Shown here one piece after another: positions 22,505 through 36,046 of a stretch of 64,000 bases of DNA (position 1 is the first letter of the stretch; each line of letters opens with the position of its first letter). A model generated the notes under the pieces. That model was given only the letters and a program-made list of their open reading frames with translations. It did no database searches and was not told the origin of the DNA. This DNA comes from Chrysopilus asiliformis (lineage: Eukaryota > Arthropoda > Insecta > Diptera > Rhagionidae), in assembly GCA_964034945.1 (NCBI GenBank), contig OZ035962.1, positions 65,312,274 through 65,376,273 on the forward strand, read 5' to 3'. The translations under genes and the position numbers were made by a program.

Positions 22505-23566
22505 AAGCGAGATGTCACACTGGCCATCAGCTGCTGCAGCTGACTGATCCCGACATCAGTTGCACATGTAAAGCTAGAACCTGAATCGTACGTCGATCCG
22601 TCCGTCATGCGTGCGTCCGGTTGACAGTTCGATGCGGTGACAGTTGGGTAAGGCAACGAATCTGGAGTTAATTCATTGTTTTGCACTTCTTCTATTAGTT
22701 TATCGTCGAAACAATTACTTTGAATTTGTTCCATACTTAAATTGCTTAAATCGTAACCAAACTTTTTTGGGAAATGACATTTCTGTGCGTTGCCGCATGT
22801 AAAAGCAGAAATTCGACTTACTCTATGCGGTTGCCGCATCGTAAAACGTATTATTAGGGGAGTACTCATAGCATCCCGTTGATTTTACTCGAACTGTCAA
22901 CGTGACGGACGCATGACGGACGCATCGACGTACGATTCAAGTTCTACCTTAATCCAGTGGCGCATGGCACAGTACAAAAAATGTGCAGCTGCATGTCTGG
23001 GACACAAAGCTGACTTTTTTGAACTGACCTAAATGTAGCTGATATTAGGAACATGTCGGGTAGTTTCTAATGCCATTTTTGTTAGATTAAATAAAAGAAA
23101 ATGATAATTTTCAATATTTTTTTCGTCTGGCGGTAATAATTGTCATCAGTGGCACAGTCTATAAAGGTAGCATTGCCACTCTCTAAATTATAGGCTCTCT
23201 ACTTCATATAATGTTCACTTTAAAATAATTACTAGTTGGGGACATCATAAAATTTTGATAAGTCTGTTTAACTAATAAACTTTTGAACAAGCGAAAATAA
23301 ATATTATGTCCATCGAATAGCAGAAATTAAACACAGCAATCGTACAAGCTGTAGACAAAGGTAGATGCTTGTACGATTGCACATATTCAGTTTTTTTAGC
23401 AGAGAAATAAGGAGAAGTTCTTCTTCCGAGTCCGACATTTTGACGTTTGAGATCAGCTGATCCCAGTGTGCCAGGTCAACTGATCGAATCAGTTCCTGCA
23501 GCTGTGCGACCTGATGTCGGGATCAGTCAGCTGCAGGAGCTGATTGGCCAGTGTGACATCTCGCTA
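22505..23566. mobile_element. Fold-back element with about 55-bp inverted repeats and an inner hairpin
   Basis: Left arm 22505-22559 (GATGTCACACTGGCCATCAG and onward to GATCCCGACATCAG) matches the reverse complement of 23511-23566. A second hairpin lies inside, 22575-22632 against 22889-22946, both containing repeats of GACGGACGCAT. No transposase. The 178-residue minus-strand frame at 22333-22869 crosses the left arm and is not credible as a gene. Confidence 0.65.
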
Positions 23567-23626
23567 AGAGTCAAAAAGATTGAAAGTCAGTCATTCTACC
23601 TACTAGGCCATCAAGGCACTTACGAA

Positions 23627-24977
23627 CAGCGTTGCCAACTACATTCCTCACGAAGTCGCCAGACTATGACTCGAAAGTCGCTAGAAGTTGATAAAGTAAA
23701 AAAAAGACTGAAAGTCGCCAGATGTCGCTAAAAGTTTAAAACATTTTTTTTCTTTTATATTTATAGTTTTATTGTAAAAAATTTCTTTTTTTGGAAGATA
23801 TATACATATGTATACATGTGAAAATCAAACAATTTATTTTATATATTTTAATGGGTTTTTTTCTGCGTTATCTTTATGTTCGTCATATTAGGAACTAAAG
23901 TATTTGATTTTAAGTTAGAAAAACGATATGGTGACAGCGCGAAAGCATCTGAAGTGTTATGATAGAAAGAGGACGCGATATGCCGAATATCATAGCCCGC
24001 GAAAATTTTTACTCATTTAGTTTTTTTGATTCATCATTTGTGTAATTTATGAGTTTTTGTGGTCAACATGTAAAAATGAAATTCGAAATTGTACAGATTA
24101 TGAATTCAAAAACACTCTAAATTAGAAAATCTTTCGCAGGCAATGCCATTACTATTTATCGGGTCTTTCAATAAGGACATAACAATTTTGTATTTAAATA
24201 AAACACAAAATAATTGAGATATCGGGCTGAAATTTATTCCAGGTGTAGTGGACATGTTACATTTAAGTATGAAATTCGATGTCGTTCATATGGCCACCGC
24301 GAGCACGTTTGCTGATCGATTCTTTGGAGCCAATTTTCCACCACCCTTCCACACATATCGGCCGGAACGTTGGCAATTTCGCGTTCGATATTGTTCCTGA
24401 GCTCCTCTAACGTTGTTGGCTTCTTGGCATAAACCAACGACTTAACATAACCCCATAAAAAGAAATCCAACGGCGTTAAATCGCATGAGCGAGGTGGCCA
24501 TTCGACCAGACCATTTCTCGAGATTACACGATTACCGAACTTTTCCTTCAATAGATCAATTGTTTGACATCTGTGTGGCATTGCTCGTTCGTGAACTTCA
24601 CCATGATAAAAATGTAAACCTTGACTGACGTTTTAGCATTGCCAGATCATAAAAAAAAGTTTTAGGGTGCGTTTTTATTAAAATACAAAATTGTTATGTC
24701 CTTATTGAAAGACCCTGTATATCCAGCATACCAAACTATGTAATCTGTGTATCAAGATTTCGTTTTTTTATTCCTGATATTTTTTGGAGTTTTTATTAGT
24801 AAAAAATATTACTCATTTGATTAATTCCAATGAAGTGGAAAACAAAGAAAAGTCATCAAGAAGTTTCCAGCAAATAATTTATTTGTCGCTAGCCGCTAAC
24901 TACATTTTTTTTTTGCCACTAGGGGAGAGTCAAATGTCGATAGATCTAGCGACGAAGTCGCTAAATTGGCAACACTG
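23627..24977. mobile_element. hAT-like element with 8-bp duplication, hosting a mariner copy
   Basis: Starts CAGCGTTGCCAACT and ends TTGGCAACACTG; the octamer CTTACGAA stands at 23619-23626 and 24978-24985. Repeated words AAGTCGC and GTCGCTA near both ends look like subterminal transposase sites. Mariner copy 24157-24719 is inserted inside. Confidence 0.9.
24157..24719 (-). mobile_element. Internally deleted mariner-like element, copy 1
   Basis: TA-flanked, with ends GGGTCTTTCAATAAGGACAT and its complement. On the minus strand a frame (24234-24581) gives IDLLKEKFGNRVISRN, WPPRSCDLTPLDFFLWGYVK and a C-terminus ending LHLE. It keeps the third catalytic Asp, but the first two have been deleted: the N-terminal MVKFTNEQ joins almost directly to the part after the second Asp. 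Confidence 0.85.
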
Positions 24978-24989
24978 CTTACGAAATCG

Positions 24990-26154
24990 CCATTAACATT
25001 GAAGTTGTCTTGAATGTTTCTGAATAAAAGAAATATATTATAAATGCTTGGAATAATTAACCAATGGGTCAGGTTTTTATTTCCTTAACATCGAAACTAT
25101 ACAGGTCGGTATACCCTCAAAATCAATATTTAAAGGAGATTGAAATCATCATTTAAAGGAGCATGTTAATTGTTATTTACTCGTATTCAAAGTAATTCTA
25201 GACTCACATAACAATGAGGTAATCTTAAAAAAACTCAATCAACAAATGTGTAACCAGTCATGTGACCGATTGTGATGTTTCATTGTTATATTTTGTCTGC
25301 AACCTCCCACTTCCCATTTAACACCTAACGTGTTTCTATCCTTCTTCTTTTTGCTGTTTTCGCCTGCGACAAATGTAAAAGTTTAAGAATGCCTCACCGT
25401 CAAGTAGCAAAATTGAGTCACGTTTTACGTTGAAAACTCACAAACCTTGAAAGGAAAATTTAGTAGGCAAGAATGCGTGCTCTTCTTCTCCCCCATCTGC
25501 AAAACATAGACGCCGGGAAACTTCTTTCTCGAGCAGAAAAAATCATTATGCTTAAGCCTTCAACGCTTTGAAGCTCAATTTCTTTAACCTACAAAGACCC
25601 ATTCCGCTGGATGGTTTCTACCCGTATACTTTTACAACACCAAGTCAGGTCAGCATGATAAAGAATTAGTTTGAATGTGGGAGAGAAATCACGATGGCTA
25701 CGGTGATTCTCCTCCTATTTCGCGTTTCCATTTTCATCCAATTTGTCCCGACATTTCCCAATTATTTCCGCACAATTTGTACGCAGAAGAGCATTAAAGT
25801 TTCGATCGGATGAACGCTTTCCCTCTTTATTTTTTCTACACAAGTTGGTTATTTATAGACGACCAATTGACAATTAGAATTTCCTTTTCTCTTTTTGTTT
25901 ATTAAGTTGTGTTTTCATTTTATTTATTCCTTATACTTTTTGATTTTGACTAAAACTTCCTTTTACATCATTGGCAAGGAGGAAAGGCCAAAGAAAGTTT
26001 GATTTGAAATCAATGATTAGAATACTAAAACTTTTGGAAAATGAAGTTTAGGAAAAAAACATGGTTCGTTTTGTTTTTCGCCTTTTAATTTTGTCTCGTG
26101 GTTAGTCGTGAGAAATATTTGTGGTTTTATATGCTAAGGAGAGCCCAGAAATTA
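24990..26154. other. Low-repeat intronic DNA, possible regulatory sequence
   Basis: Between two hAT insertions lies about 1.1 kb with mixed composition and no repeat family match within the window. No exon with matching frame was found. A role as an enhancer of knot is only a possibility. Confidence 0.3.
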
Positions 26155-26162
26155 TTCTTAAC

Positions 26163-27004
26163 CAGGGATGGCAAACGAAAAAAAAATCGTTATGTTATAA
26201 ATTTGGTTATGTAACGAAATTTAAATTTTATTTCGCTACGTTATTTCGTTTTGTAACGATAAAAAATTTCATTTCGTTACGTTATAACGTTATTATTTCG
26301 TTACATATTGTATTAAAAATGAAATCTAAAAAAAATGCACTTTAATAATAGTGTATGTATCACAAAGTAATTCAGTTCAGTTTCCAAAAAAATAAATTCT
26401 TTAAAAAAATCAATAACAAAAGAAAACACAAAAAAACAAAAAAAAAACTAAAATAGTGATTCTTAAGTTAAAAAATCAATAAAAAACTTGAAAGAAAAAA
26501 AAACGTTCAAAAGTTTTGTTCATTATAAAAGCCCGCAACAAAAACGGAATTGTTTGTGTCAATATCAAAGATATTGAATTTTAGGCTATTTTAATGTCGC
26601 TGATTCTGAGTCAGGCTTTAATTCCGCCAGATTCACTCTACTTCTCGAGATATCAAAAAGAAAATATTTTCGATACCAAAAAAGTCGCTTGAAAGATTTT
26701 CTTTTCCGTATCTCTTGAAATAGAGTGAATCTGGCCAAAACAAAGCCCGATTTAGAATCAAAATATGAGCCCAATATTTTTAATTATATTTTATGCAGGT
26801 GGTAGGTTTGTGGGGTTATACTTGATGAACTTTTCACAAAAAATAAAATAAGACAAAAATTAATAACGAAAAAACGGAATCATTTTTTCGGTTATTCGTT
26901 ACGTTTTTCGTTATTGTAACGGAATTAAATTTATATCACGTTATAACGCAATTTTGAGGAAAAAAAGTCATTTCGCTACGTTACGATAACGTTTCCCATC
27001 CCTG
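26163..27004. mobile_element. hAT-like element with 8-bp duplication
   Basis: Ends CAGGGATGGCAAACGA and CGTTTCCCATCCCTG with TTCTTAAC at 26155-26162 and 27005-27012. Multiple CGTTACGTTAT-like words are clustered near both ends, and an inner inverted repeat (GATTCACTCTA/TAGAGTGAATC) spans 26620-26740. No transposase. Confidence 0.9.
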
Positions 27005-27099
27005 TTCTTAACCCCACACCAAGAAGGTCAAAAAGTGGATAAAATACATAGTGTATTTTTCAAAAGCGTAAAACGTGTCATTAATGTTTTAAAAAAATT

Positions 27100-27330
27100 G
27101 CGGTCATATGGCCACCACAGGTATTCTTGACGAAACGCATTCCGGAGTTTCAATTTTCGGCTACTTTTTCGAGCACTGTTGGCCATGTTTCACGAATAGC
27201 ACGAAAAAATTTGACCTCCACGGCATCGATTGTTGCTGGTTGGTCAGCATTAACCAGTGATTTCACGTTAGGCCATAGGAAATAATCGAGAGGTGTCAAA
27301 TCGCATAACCTTGGAGACTTTCTTATACAA
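27100..27330 (-). pseudogene. Mariner-type transposase C-terminal fragment, third lineage
   Basis: On the minus strand the sequence reads PRLCDLTPLDYFLWPNVKSL, then VNADQPATIDAVE and VLEKVAENWNSGM. This aligns with the DLTPLD-to-C-terminal part of the transposases at 24.2 and 34.2 kb but differs from both in many residues. No terminal inverted repeats were found. A GTCY-family C end (ACTTTCTTATAC) abuts it at 27317. Confidence 0.75.
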
Positions 27331-27366
27331 AATCTACGTTCCTGCGCAATTTATAACCCGACGAAT

Positions 27367-27574
27367 AGAATATTAGCTGACTTAATATAATGATTTTTTT
27401 TAGAAAATCTGACATATTTCGATAACGCTAAAATATATCAATTTATGCTAAAAGTAAAAAATGCTAAAAACTCTCTACATTTTTTACTTTTAGCATAAAT
27501 CGATATAGTTTAGCGTTATCGAAATATTTCAGATTTTCTAAAAAAAATCATTTTTTTAAGTCAGCTAATATTCT
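27367..27574. mobile_element. Hairpin MITE of about 208 bp
   Basis: The whole element is an imperfect palindrome: AGAATATTAGCTGACTTAAT at the left and its complement at 27556-27574, with arms reaching TTTTACTTTTAGCAT on both sides of a 15-20 base loop. Target duplication not resolved. Confidence 0.75.
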
Positions 27575-28115
27575 TTAATTCTTACTTTGTTTTTTTTTTT
27601 TCTGTTAGCCATTAAAAATTTAACAAATAAATGCTTGCGAAATGCTTGCAAAAGTCTTTTTTTTTTAATTTTTAATGAAAATATCTGAAAAAACAGCGAA
27701 TAACATGGAAGACAAAATAATGGCAAACATTATTCTCTTCAATTCATTTCATATATTGAACCACCAAAAACACGTAATCGCAAAAAAATGATTTTTTTAA
27801 ATAACGGCGTATCTCGCCCAAATAGCATCGAAAAGTACGGGAACATGAGATTTGTTCTTTGCGGCTTTAAAATGCAGCAATTTACGCAATCGGGGCTAAA
27901 AATTTACACCTATAATTCACATCCGCGTAAAAGAAGCGAAAGAAGTGACGAGCGCGTCGCACCGATTAATAATGCGTCTGCAAAGCCACAATTGCTTTAG
28001 TGGGGAAATTGGTGACCCACGGTTCATCTTTGGGGCAACATTCGCTTCATGAAAATTCCTGCAGCGATAGAGCAGCATTTGATGGTTTTCGGGTCGAAAT
28101 AGTCTGCCACTAAAG

Positions 28116-28728
28116 CAGGGTTGGGACTTTAGTACCTATGTACTAGATCTAGTACCTTTTTGACTCATTTAGTACCCTGGTACCACAGCCCATGAATCTG
28201 GTACCTTTTCATGGTTTATATAAAATATGATTTTATCTGAATTTATAGCTCCCTTTAAAAAGCCATCACTTTTCTATGTATTAGAAAAAAGTACCTTTTT
28301 AAATGATCCCGCCACAACTCTTTAATTAATTCGTATGATTAAGGGAGATATGAAAATCAATCGTAGACCATGGATTTATATAGCAATATCTCAAAATACT
28401 TCTCGAAATTTAAGTTTTTAGATGGAGTTTATACAAAAATTTAAAATTTAAATAAAAGCGAAAATTGGCTTTTTTATTGGCTTTTTGGAGTTTTTCTAGA
28501 GTATTTTTTGACCGAGAACGGTTATATTAACAGCGCAAAAGTCAAGCCATATGGGTTAAGGATTTTTTTTCTAAACCTACGAGATTTAGATTTTTCTTGA
28601 TTCTTATGTAATAAGCATAAAAAACGATTTTGGTAGTTAAAAAAAAAATCTAGTACCACATTATCTCAATCTAGTACCCTTTTTGGGCAAAAATTGTACC
28701 TTTTACACATCCTCAAGTCCCAACCCTG
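28116..28728. mobile_element. hAT-like element with 8-bp duplication
   Basis: Ends CAGGGTTGGGACTT and AAGTCCCAACCCTG, with CACTAAAG at 28108-28115 and 28729-28736. The interior is rich in CTAGTACC words, probably subterminal repeats. A decayed, split relative is at 52500-54990. Confidence 0.9.
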
Positions 28729-28736
28729 CACTAAAG

Positions 28737-29555
28737 TTTCATTAAAGCTCCCCGTCTGAGAAACACCAAAAAAAATTGATGCCTTCAGCCGCCATATTTC
28801 TCACTGACATTTGATGGAAACGATTTCGTTTCGAGAATTAAATTTCTTATTTCAGGCGAATGACTGAAGGATATTGCATAAAAAGTGGATAGCATACATT
28901 TTTGAAACAGCATAATTTTATTGGCATCAAAATTTCATTGCAAAAGAAAAAAAATTTTTACCGATAAAATAAAATTAAAGAAATTTTTGATTAAAAACAA
29001 AATAATTCGATGGCCCATTAAAATCTGTTTAAATTTCAGATCCAATATTGTCGAAAAATTTTAATGGCAATTAAAATCACGACATGCAACCGGAAGAAAA
29101 GTCCATTATAAAATAACACTCCACAAAAGTTTCCATTAATTTGTCGCCATTAGATTTTTCTCGTTCGTCTTCTGCTTACGTTTTTATTTGTTCATCTCTG
29201 TTTACTAGCAAGCATTCGAGGGAGAAAGAAAACCCGCTCGATGATTTGTGTAATTGTGTGATATAATGCCGTCAGATGACGCTCGCGCATAAAGCTTGAG
29301 GCAACTAATTACGTCCCTGTCGTTATAATTGCGGCGCCGCAAACCGCTGAAAAGTGTTCCCCACTATGGGTCTCGTTGCGCGTCTCGTTGGCACAACTAA
29401 CTACGTATTTGCGACATAAATTGCTTATCGCCGCGACTTGCATGGTGACGAAATATGGGGATAAACACCATAATTGCTGCTTAAAATGCTATTTGGGCGA
29501 TAACGGCTTGAGATATGTAAAAGACAAAGATGTAGGAAATTTTATTGTCTCCAAG
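28737..29555. other. Low-repeat intronic DNA with even composition, candidate regulatory region
   Basis: The part 29150-29480 is less AT-rich than the rest of the intron, free of recognised repeats, and contains homeodomain-type cores (CTAATTAC, ATAATTGC). Together with 27900-28107 it forms a block that a hAT element has interrupted. I see no coding frame. Enhancer function is an inference from composition and position only. Confidence 0.3.
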
Positions 29556-29559
29556 TTTT

Positions 29560-30970
29560 GTCACAATAAAACTACTAAAAAACGCGTAATTTCAAGGTAA
29601 ATTGCGAAAAACGAAATTGCGATTTTTGAAAAGCTACAAATTTGGTTATTTTCGGTCAACGAATTTCCACCAAAAATTGACAGAATCGTTTCATTCCAGG
29701 AGCAAACATGCCTGTAAAATCTCATGGCTCTAGCTCTATTGGTTTTTGGGAAATATTGTACAAAGACTGACAGATGTCTGTACATAAACTGACAGACTTT
29801 TATAATAATACTGGAATCAACTCAGGGAAGTCCACTAATCAATTGAGACATTGCAACTTTTTAGAGGAACTATTCCTTTAATATTAAGACTGAGCCCATT
29901 CCTAAAAGGAATGTGTCTCTAATCTTTGCCATATAACACATTGTAGCTTTTGCCATAATTTTGGGAATAATTACACAAAAAAGGAATACGACAATTTTTT
30001 GTTAGAATGTTTTTTGAAAAATTTGGTAACTGTTTCAATTTTTTTATCGAAATGAAGCCCATATTTGGCCACTATGCCATTTTTCCGCCCTAAATATGGG
30101 ACTGGAGCAAGAGATTTCGGGGGAACGGGTTTTTTCCTTGTATTATCTTGATTTAGAATCACAATTTTACATTCAGTATTTTATTTCGATACCAAAAAGA
30201 AAGTTGTCAAGCATTATGTAGTTTCACATAAATAGCCAACATTATATGTAAACATACATATAGCACCCTTTCAAAGTGTAAGGATTTCAATTAAATAATT
30301 TCTCTTTCACCCCACTTTTTGTGGCGAAGTACATTTTTACTTTCTTATACGAAGTATAATGAAGTGTTGTATTCTTGGAAAGTGTCGATCTATCAATTTT
30401 ACCAAAAAAAAATTCCTGAGTACTCCTGATTCGATTGGAGCATTATTACAAAAATATCTTTTTATATGTCAGCCTGTTTACAAGATTTCTCCAAAACTGA
30501 TAGAGCTAGAGCAATGAAATTTTACAGGCATGTTTGGTCCTGGAATGAGACGGTGGAAATCTGCTAACCGGAAGTAACCAAATGGCGGCTGTTTGAAAAC
30601 CGCAATTTCGTTGTTCGCCATTTCCTCCGAAACTACGCGTTTTTCGGTAACCAGTTTTTTTAGATTATCTCGAAAACTAAAGATTTTTCGGTAGTTTAAC
30701 TTATACGATGAATTGAAGGGAATATAATTCCCGACAATTTTGTCTTTAACTATTATCCGCTATCTTCTATTGTTTTGGAGTTAGTTTTATTAAAAATTAA
30801 AAAAAATATATTTTTGCAAATTGCTTTAAATTTTTTCTTTTCACCGCAAGTCGATATCTTTTACCGTCATCAAAAATTTTGTTGTAGATCTAGTACCATA
30901 AAAAGTATTTAATGTGTAAATTTTGCAGAAACGTAGATTTGGTATAAGAAAGTCATGTGCTGTTCACATC
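29560..30970. repeat. Two inverted copies of a third GTCY-like repeat family (subfamily C)
   Basis: The right copy reads ACTTTCTTATACGAAGTATA at 30338, GTCAGCCTGTTTACAAG, then ACTGATAGAGCTAGAGC; the left copy carries the complements CTAGCTCTATTGGTTTTTGG and ATTCCAGGAGCAAACATGC at 29690-29760. The end GATTTGGTATAAGAAAGT at 30940 mirrors the start. Further pieces are at 27316, 44670 and 52270. Confidence 0.55.
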
Positions 30971-32530
<1,560 letters not shown>

Positions 32531-32591
32531 TAGTTGCGGCCTATTTGAAATCAGTCGTACAATTTAAATATATATCATTTTTTTCTTTTAG

Positions 32592-32736
32592 CTTTAAATG
32601 AACCCACAATAGACTATGGGTTTCAGAGACTGCAAAAACTAATCCCACGACATCCCGGAGATCCAGAAAAGTTACAAAAAGAAATTATACTTAAACGAGC
32701 TGCTGATCTAGTTGAAGCTCTTTATTCAATGCCAAG
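32592..32736 (+). CDS. kn: knot exon: helix-loop-helix domain
   Basis: After TTTTAG at 32586-32591 the exon encodes [35 protein letters not shown] and [14 protein letters not shown], the last Arg codon being split before GTAGTT at 32737. These residues form the two amphipathic helices of the EBF HLH dimerisation domain. Flies carry the same arrangement, without the duplicated second helix found in vertebrate EBF. The 66-bp intron before it is a normal short fly intron; the one after it is 4.0 kb and full of transposons. Confidence 0.96.
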
Positions 32737-33350
32737 GTAGTTTAATACTTTTATCAATAAGTTTTTTTAACCTAATAATGATGTATACAAGCTCTTTTAC
32801 TACAAAATCAACTAGAAATAGAAATCTTTCAATTTTTACTTTCAATACTAAACGTTTTCAAAACTAAGGTTTTTTGTGCCATATTTCAACTCCCATACAA
32901 TTCTTAATAGAAATGATTTAGCATTTAGCATTTTTTTCAAATAAAAACTTTGCTTAACGAGATATGTAAATTGAATTTTCTTAGACCAACAAAATATAAT
33001 GATAATAATTTAAAAAAAAACCGTCTAATTTTTCGTTATACCACTTTTTTATGCTCATTTAACCCTTTCATGCGCGATGTTGTATATAAAGAAGTTTTTA
33101 TAACAGTTTTGTATAAAAATGGGAAAATTTTAAAGTTTGCATGGTACATCTCTACGACTACAGAACACGCTATTATCTATGCAGAACTAGTTACAAAACC
33201 CACCACCCAGGTCAGGTGTTAAATGAAAGGATTTGAAAAACTATTCATAAATATTTCGAAAAAACAAAATGACGAACTCACGAAAAAACAAAATGACGAA
33301 CACATTTCGCCAACAGAGTACCTATGGTGCGGAGCCTTTATCGAAAGACC
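32737..33350. other. Start of the 4.0-kb knot intron
   Basis: AT-rich. A 90-residue frame at 32950-33222 has no similarity that I recognise and no splice context; treated as chance. Confidence 0.4.
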
Positions 33351-33353
33351 TTA

Positions 33354-33698
33354 CCCCACGACTCCATTGGACTTTTAAAAATCATGATTTTTCACCCACT
33401 CCATATTTTCGAGAATAGTGAAATCAGCGCGTGGGCATTTTCAGTCATGATTTTTCATATTTATTGTGTTTCCATAGCGTACTTATAAATGTCAACCAGG
33501 GGGTAACCAGGGCAGCCAACTAGAAATCAGCCAATTTGAACCGAACAAATGTCAAAAAAAATCCTACTTTTCAGTAGCCGAAAAATCATGACAGTAAGGA
33601 GATTTTAATCATGATGCAAAATTTTTTGAGTCTCCATTACACTTTTTCGTGATTGGATTTAAATCCAATCTGGAAAAAAGCCTAATGGAGTCCATAGG
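33354..33698. mobile_element. Harbinger-like MITE (CCCCACGACTCC family)
   Basis: Flanked by TTA at 33351-33353 and 33699-33701. The left end CCCCACGACTCCATTGGACT is intact; the right end is worn (AATGGAGTCCATAGG). Inner TTGGATTTAAATCCAA palindrome is shared with the copies at 16731 and 45713. Confidence 0.8.
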
Positions 33699-34089
33699 TT
33701 AGGAAAAGAATTAATGATATAATTATCACGATCTGTAGGATTTTAATATTTTTTCTTTGAATAGCTTTCAGGCTACAGGTCACATTGCAATATTTACTTT
33801 ATTTTTTTCTCTCAAAACTATTTTCATTTCGTTAAAATTAAGTAAATATTCGAAAAATACCTGCAGCCCGATAATTATTAGGAAAATAATTATAAATGTG
33901 TATATAAAATGGCGAAGCACAAAAGACATTTTTAATTTTTAGCTTTGCTAAAAACAATCAAATACAAAATTCCTCTTTGATGAAAAAAAAAACATAAATT
34001 TTGAATTAAAAAAAACATTTTTTTAAACAAGTTCTTATTAAAATATACTATAAAGGAAAAATAGTGTTTTGGGTATTGTATATCAGATA

Positions 34090-35390
34090 TAAAGGGTGAT
34101 CCAATAAGAGCTTCCTGTTTTTTTTTAAATAAAACATAATAATTAATATATTGAGGAAAATCTTTATTTAAGTTGTTAGTTTGGTTCATGTCATTTAATG
34201 TTTAAAGAGAATTTCCTTCAAATGTTGCCCACGACGAATTCTTAAGTGGTCCATTCTGTGTGTCCAATTTTCGACCACTCTTTCAAGCATATCGGTCGGT
34301 ATTCCGCGAATAGCACGGGTTATGTTTGCTTCTAAAGCTGTAATCGTTCCGGGTTTATCGACGTAAACAAGAGATTTCACATATCCCCACAGAAAGTGAT
34401 CCAATGGTGTCAGATCACAAGATCTCGGTGGCCAATTAACAGGACCATTTCTTGAGATGATGTTTTCATCGAACGTTTCCCTCAACAAAACGATTGTATC
34501 GTTAGCTGTATGACATGTAGCGCCATCCTGTTGAAACCACAAGTTAGCTACATCAATGTCTTGAATTTTTGGCAACAAAAATTCATTGATCATTGCTCTG
34601 TAGCGACCTCCATTGACAGTAACACGCACTCCTTCCGCATTTTTAAAGAAATACGGTCCGATGATGCCGCCTGCCCATAAACCGCACCAAACATTGCATT
34701 TTTCGGGTTGCATTGGTAGTTCTTGGACTGCTTCTGGCTGTTCATCGGCCCAAACACGGCAATTTTGCTTGTTAACGTAGCCGTTTAACCAAAAATGAGC
34801 TTCGTCACTAAACACAATTTTTCGATAAACAAAAAAGGATCAACTTGAAGCTGTTGCAAGGCCCATAACCAAAATTAAAAAGTAAACCAAGGTCACCCGG
34901 CTTTACTCCTTGAACGAGCTGTATTTTATACGCTTTTAAACCAAGATCATATTTCAAAATACGCCACAACGTTCCATAAGAGATGCCCAAACCTTGAGAA
35001 CGGCAACGAATTGATTGATCACGGTCTTCACGAACACTCTCTGCTACTGCAGCAATATTCTCATTACTACGGGCTGTACGCACTCTGGTTGATGGATGAA
35101 TGTAGTGTAAAATTAGTTCGAAATTTGGTGATGGTTTCACGAATAGTGCATTCAGTGGGACGATTATGACGACCAAAATGTGGACGAAGAGCTCTATAAC
35201 AATTCCTAACTGAGCACTGATTTTGGAAATAAGTTTCCACAATTAGTAAACGTTGTTCACACGTAAGTCTATTCATTATGAAATGGTACTGAATACTGAA
35301 CACAAACGTCATATAGACAAGCCAGTTGACACATAAGAACTGTCAAAACAAACCTATTGGAAAAAGTACCTCCAATTGGATCACTCTTTA
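34090..35390 (-). mobile_element. Near-full-length mariner-like element in a knot intron
   Basis: TA at 34090-34091 and 35389-35390; ends AAAGGGTGATCCAATAAGAG and the near complement (AAAGAGTGATCCAATTGGAG). At 1.3 kb it has the expected size for a complete mariner with a single transposase gene, here frameshifted. Confidence 0.85.
34195..35276 (-). pseudogene. Mariner-like transposase with frameshifts
   Basis: Minus strand. It starts MNRLTCEQRLLIVETYFQN at about 35276, continues with the helix-turn-helix region (YRALRPHFGRHNRPTECTIR), shifts frame near 35100, then STRVRTARSNENIAAVAE and QGLGISYGTLWRILKYDLGL. After further shifts near 34820-34900 comes the catalytic core: FSDEAHFWLNGYVNKQNC, WCGLWAGGIIGPYFF, QQDGATCHTANDTIVLL and NWPPRSCDLTPLDHFLWGYV, ending LKEILFKH and a stop. 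All three catalytic Asp residues survive, with 36 residues between the second and third. At least two frameshifts make it non-functional. Unlike the copy at 614-1255 it keeps its DNA-binding half, so it shows the family's full plan. Confidence 0.88.
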
Positions 35391-36046
35391 TAATCAAGAT
35401 AAAAACGTCGCTTTTTTTCATTAAAAATTTTTCCGGATCATGCTTTATCTTGATTTTTTTCTCTAGTGCACAACACCTAAAAAAATTGTTTAGTGTGTTT
35501 TGATAAAAACTAGTTTTGATTAAAAATGTTTTTTTATTTATTTTATTTTTCAGTAGCAAATAGTAATTTTAAACCAGTATATCCCTTGTAACGCCGTGTT
35601 CCCAACTACAGTCCTTACAAGCTTTAGCTTCCTCTCACTTGATTTCGTACTCGTTCCTTTGCTGTTAAAATTTTTTTTACCAAGAAATGACAGTTCTAAA
35701 AAAAATACCAAGGAATGGGAGTTTTATAAACATTAGGCCGGCGTCGAAAAATTTCAAGGCTTGGTGCATACCACTGGTTTTCGGTTGGCATTGGCAAAAC
35801 TGCGCACGCTGTAAAACTTCTATTTAGCGCCCCGTTCTTTTCTTATAACTTGATAAAAAGGCATTTTTGTTAACCTGCAAGACAATTTCTTTAAAAGTGC
35901 TTTCCTGGTAGTTTTTCAAAGTACTTTGAAAGTACAGTGGTTATATTTTGTTTTTCAATACACATGTCCCACGGTTAAAGTACTTTTTTAAAACTACTTT
36001 GCAAAGTAATTTGGGCATTATTAATTCACTATTTTAATTCACTATT
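35391..36046. other. Intronic AT-rich DNA
   Basis: No gene or repeat boundary recognised; no splice-compatible knot exon. Confidence 0.35.

Noticed and set aside
22333..22869. 178-residue minus-strand frame as a gene
   Set aside because: It spans one arm of an inverted-repeat element; the opposite arm yields a similar peptide (DVGISQLQ), showing it is repeat sequence.
32950..33222. 90-residue frame between knot exons as an extra exon
   Set aside because: No homology to EBF proteins; flanking exons already join in phase.
35269..35559. 96-residue minus-strand frame beyond the mariner end
   Set aside because: It straddles the transposon boundary at 35390 and has low-complexity Lys/Phe content.
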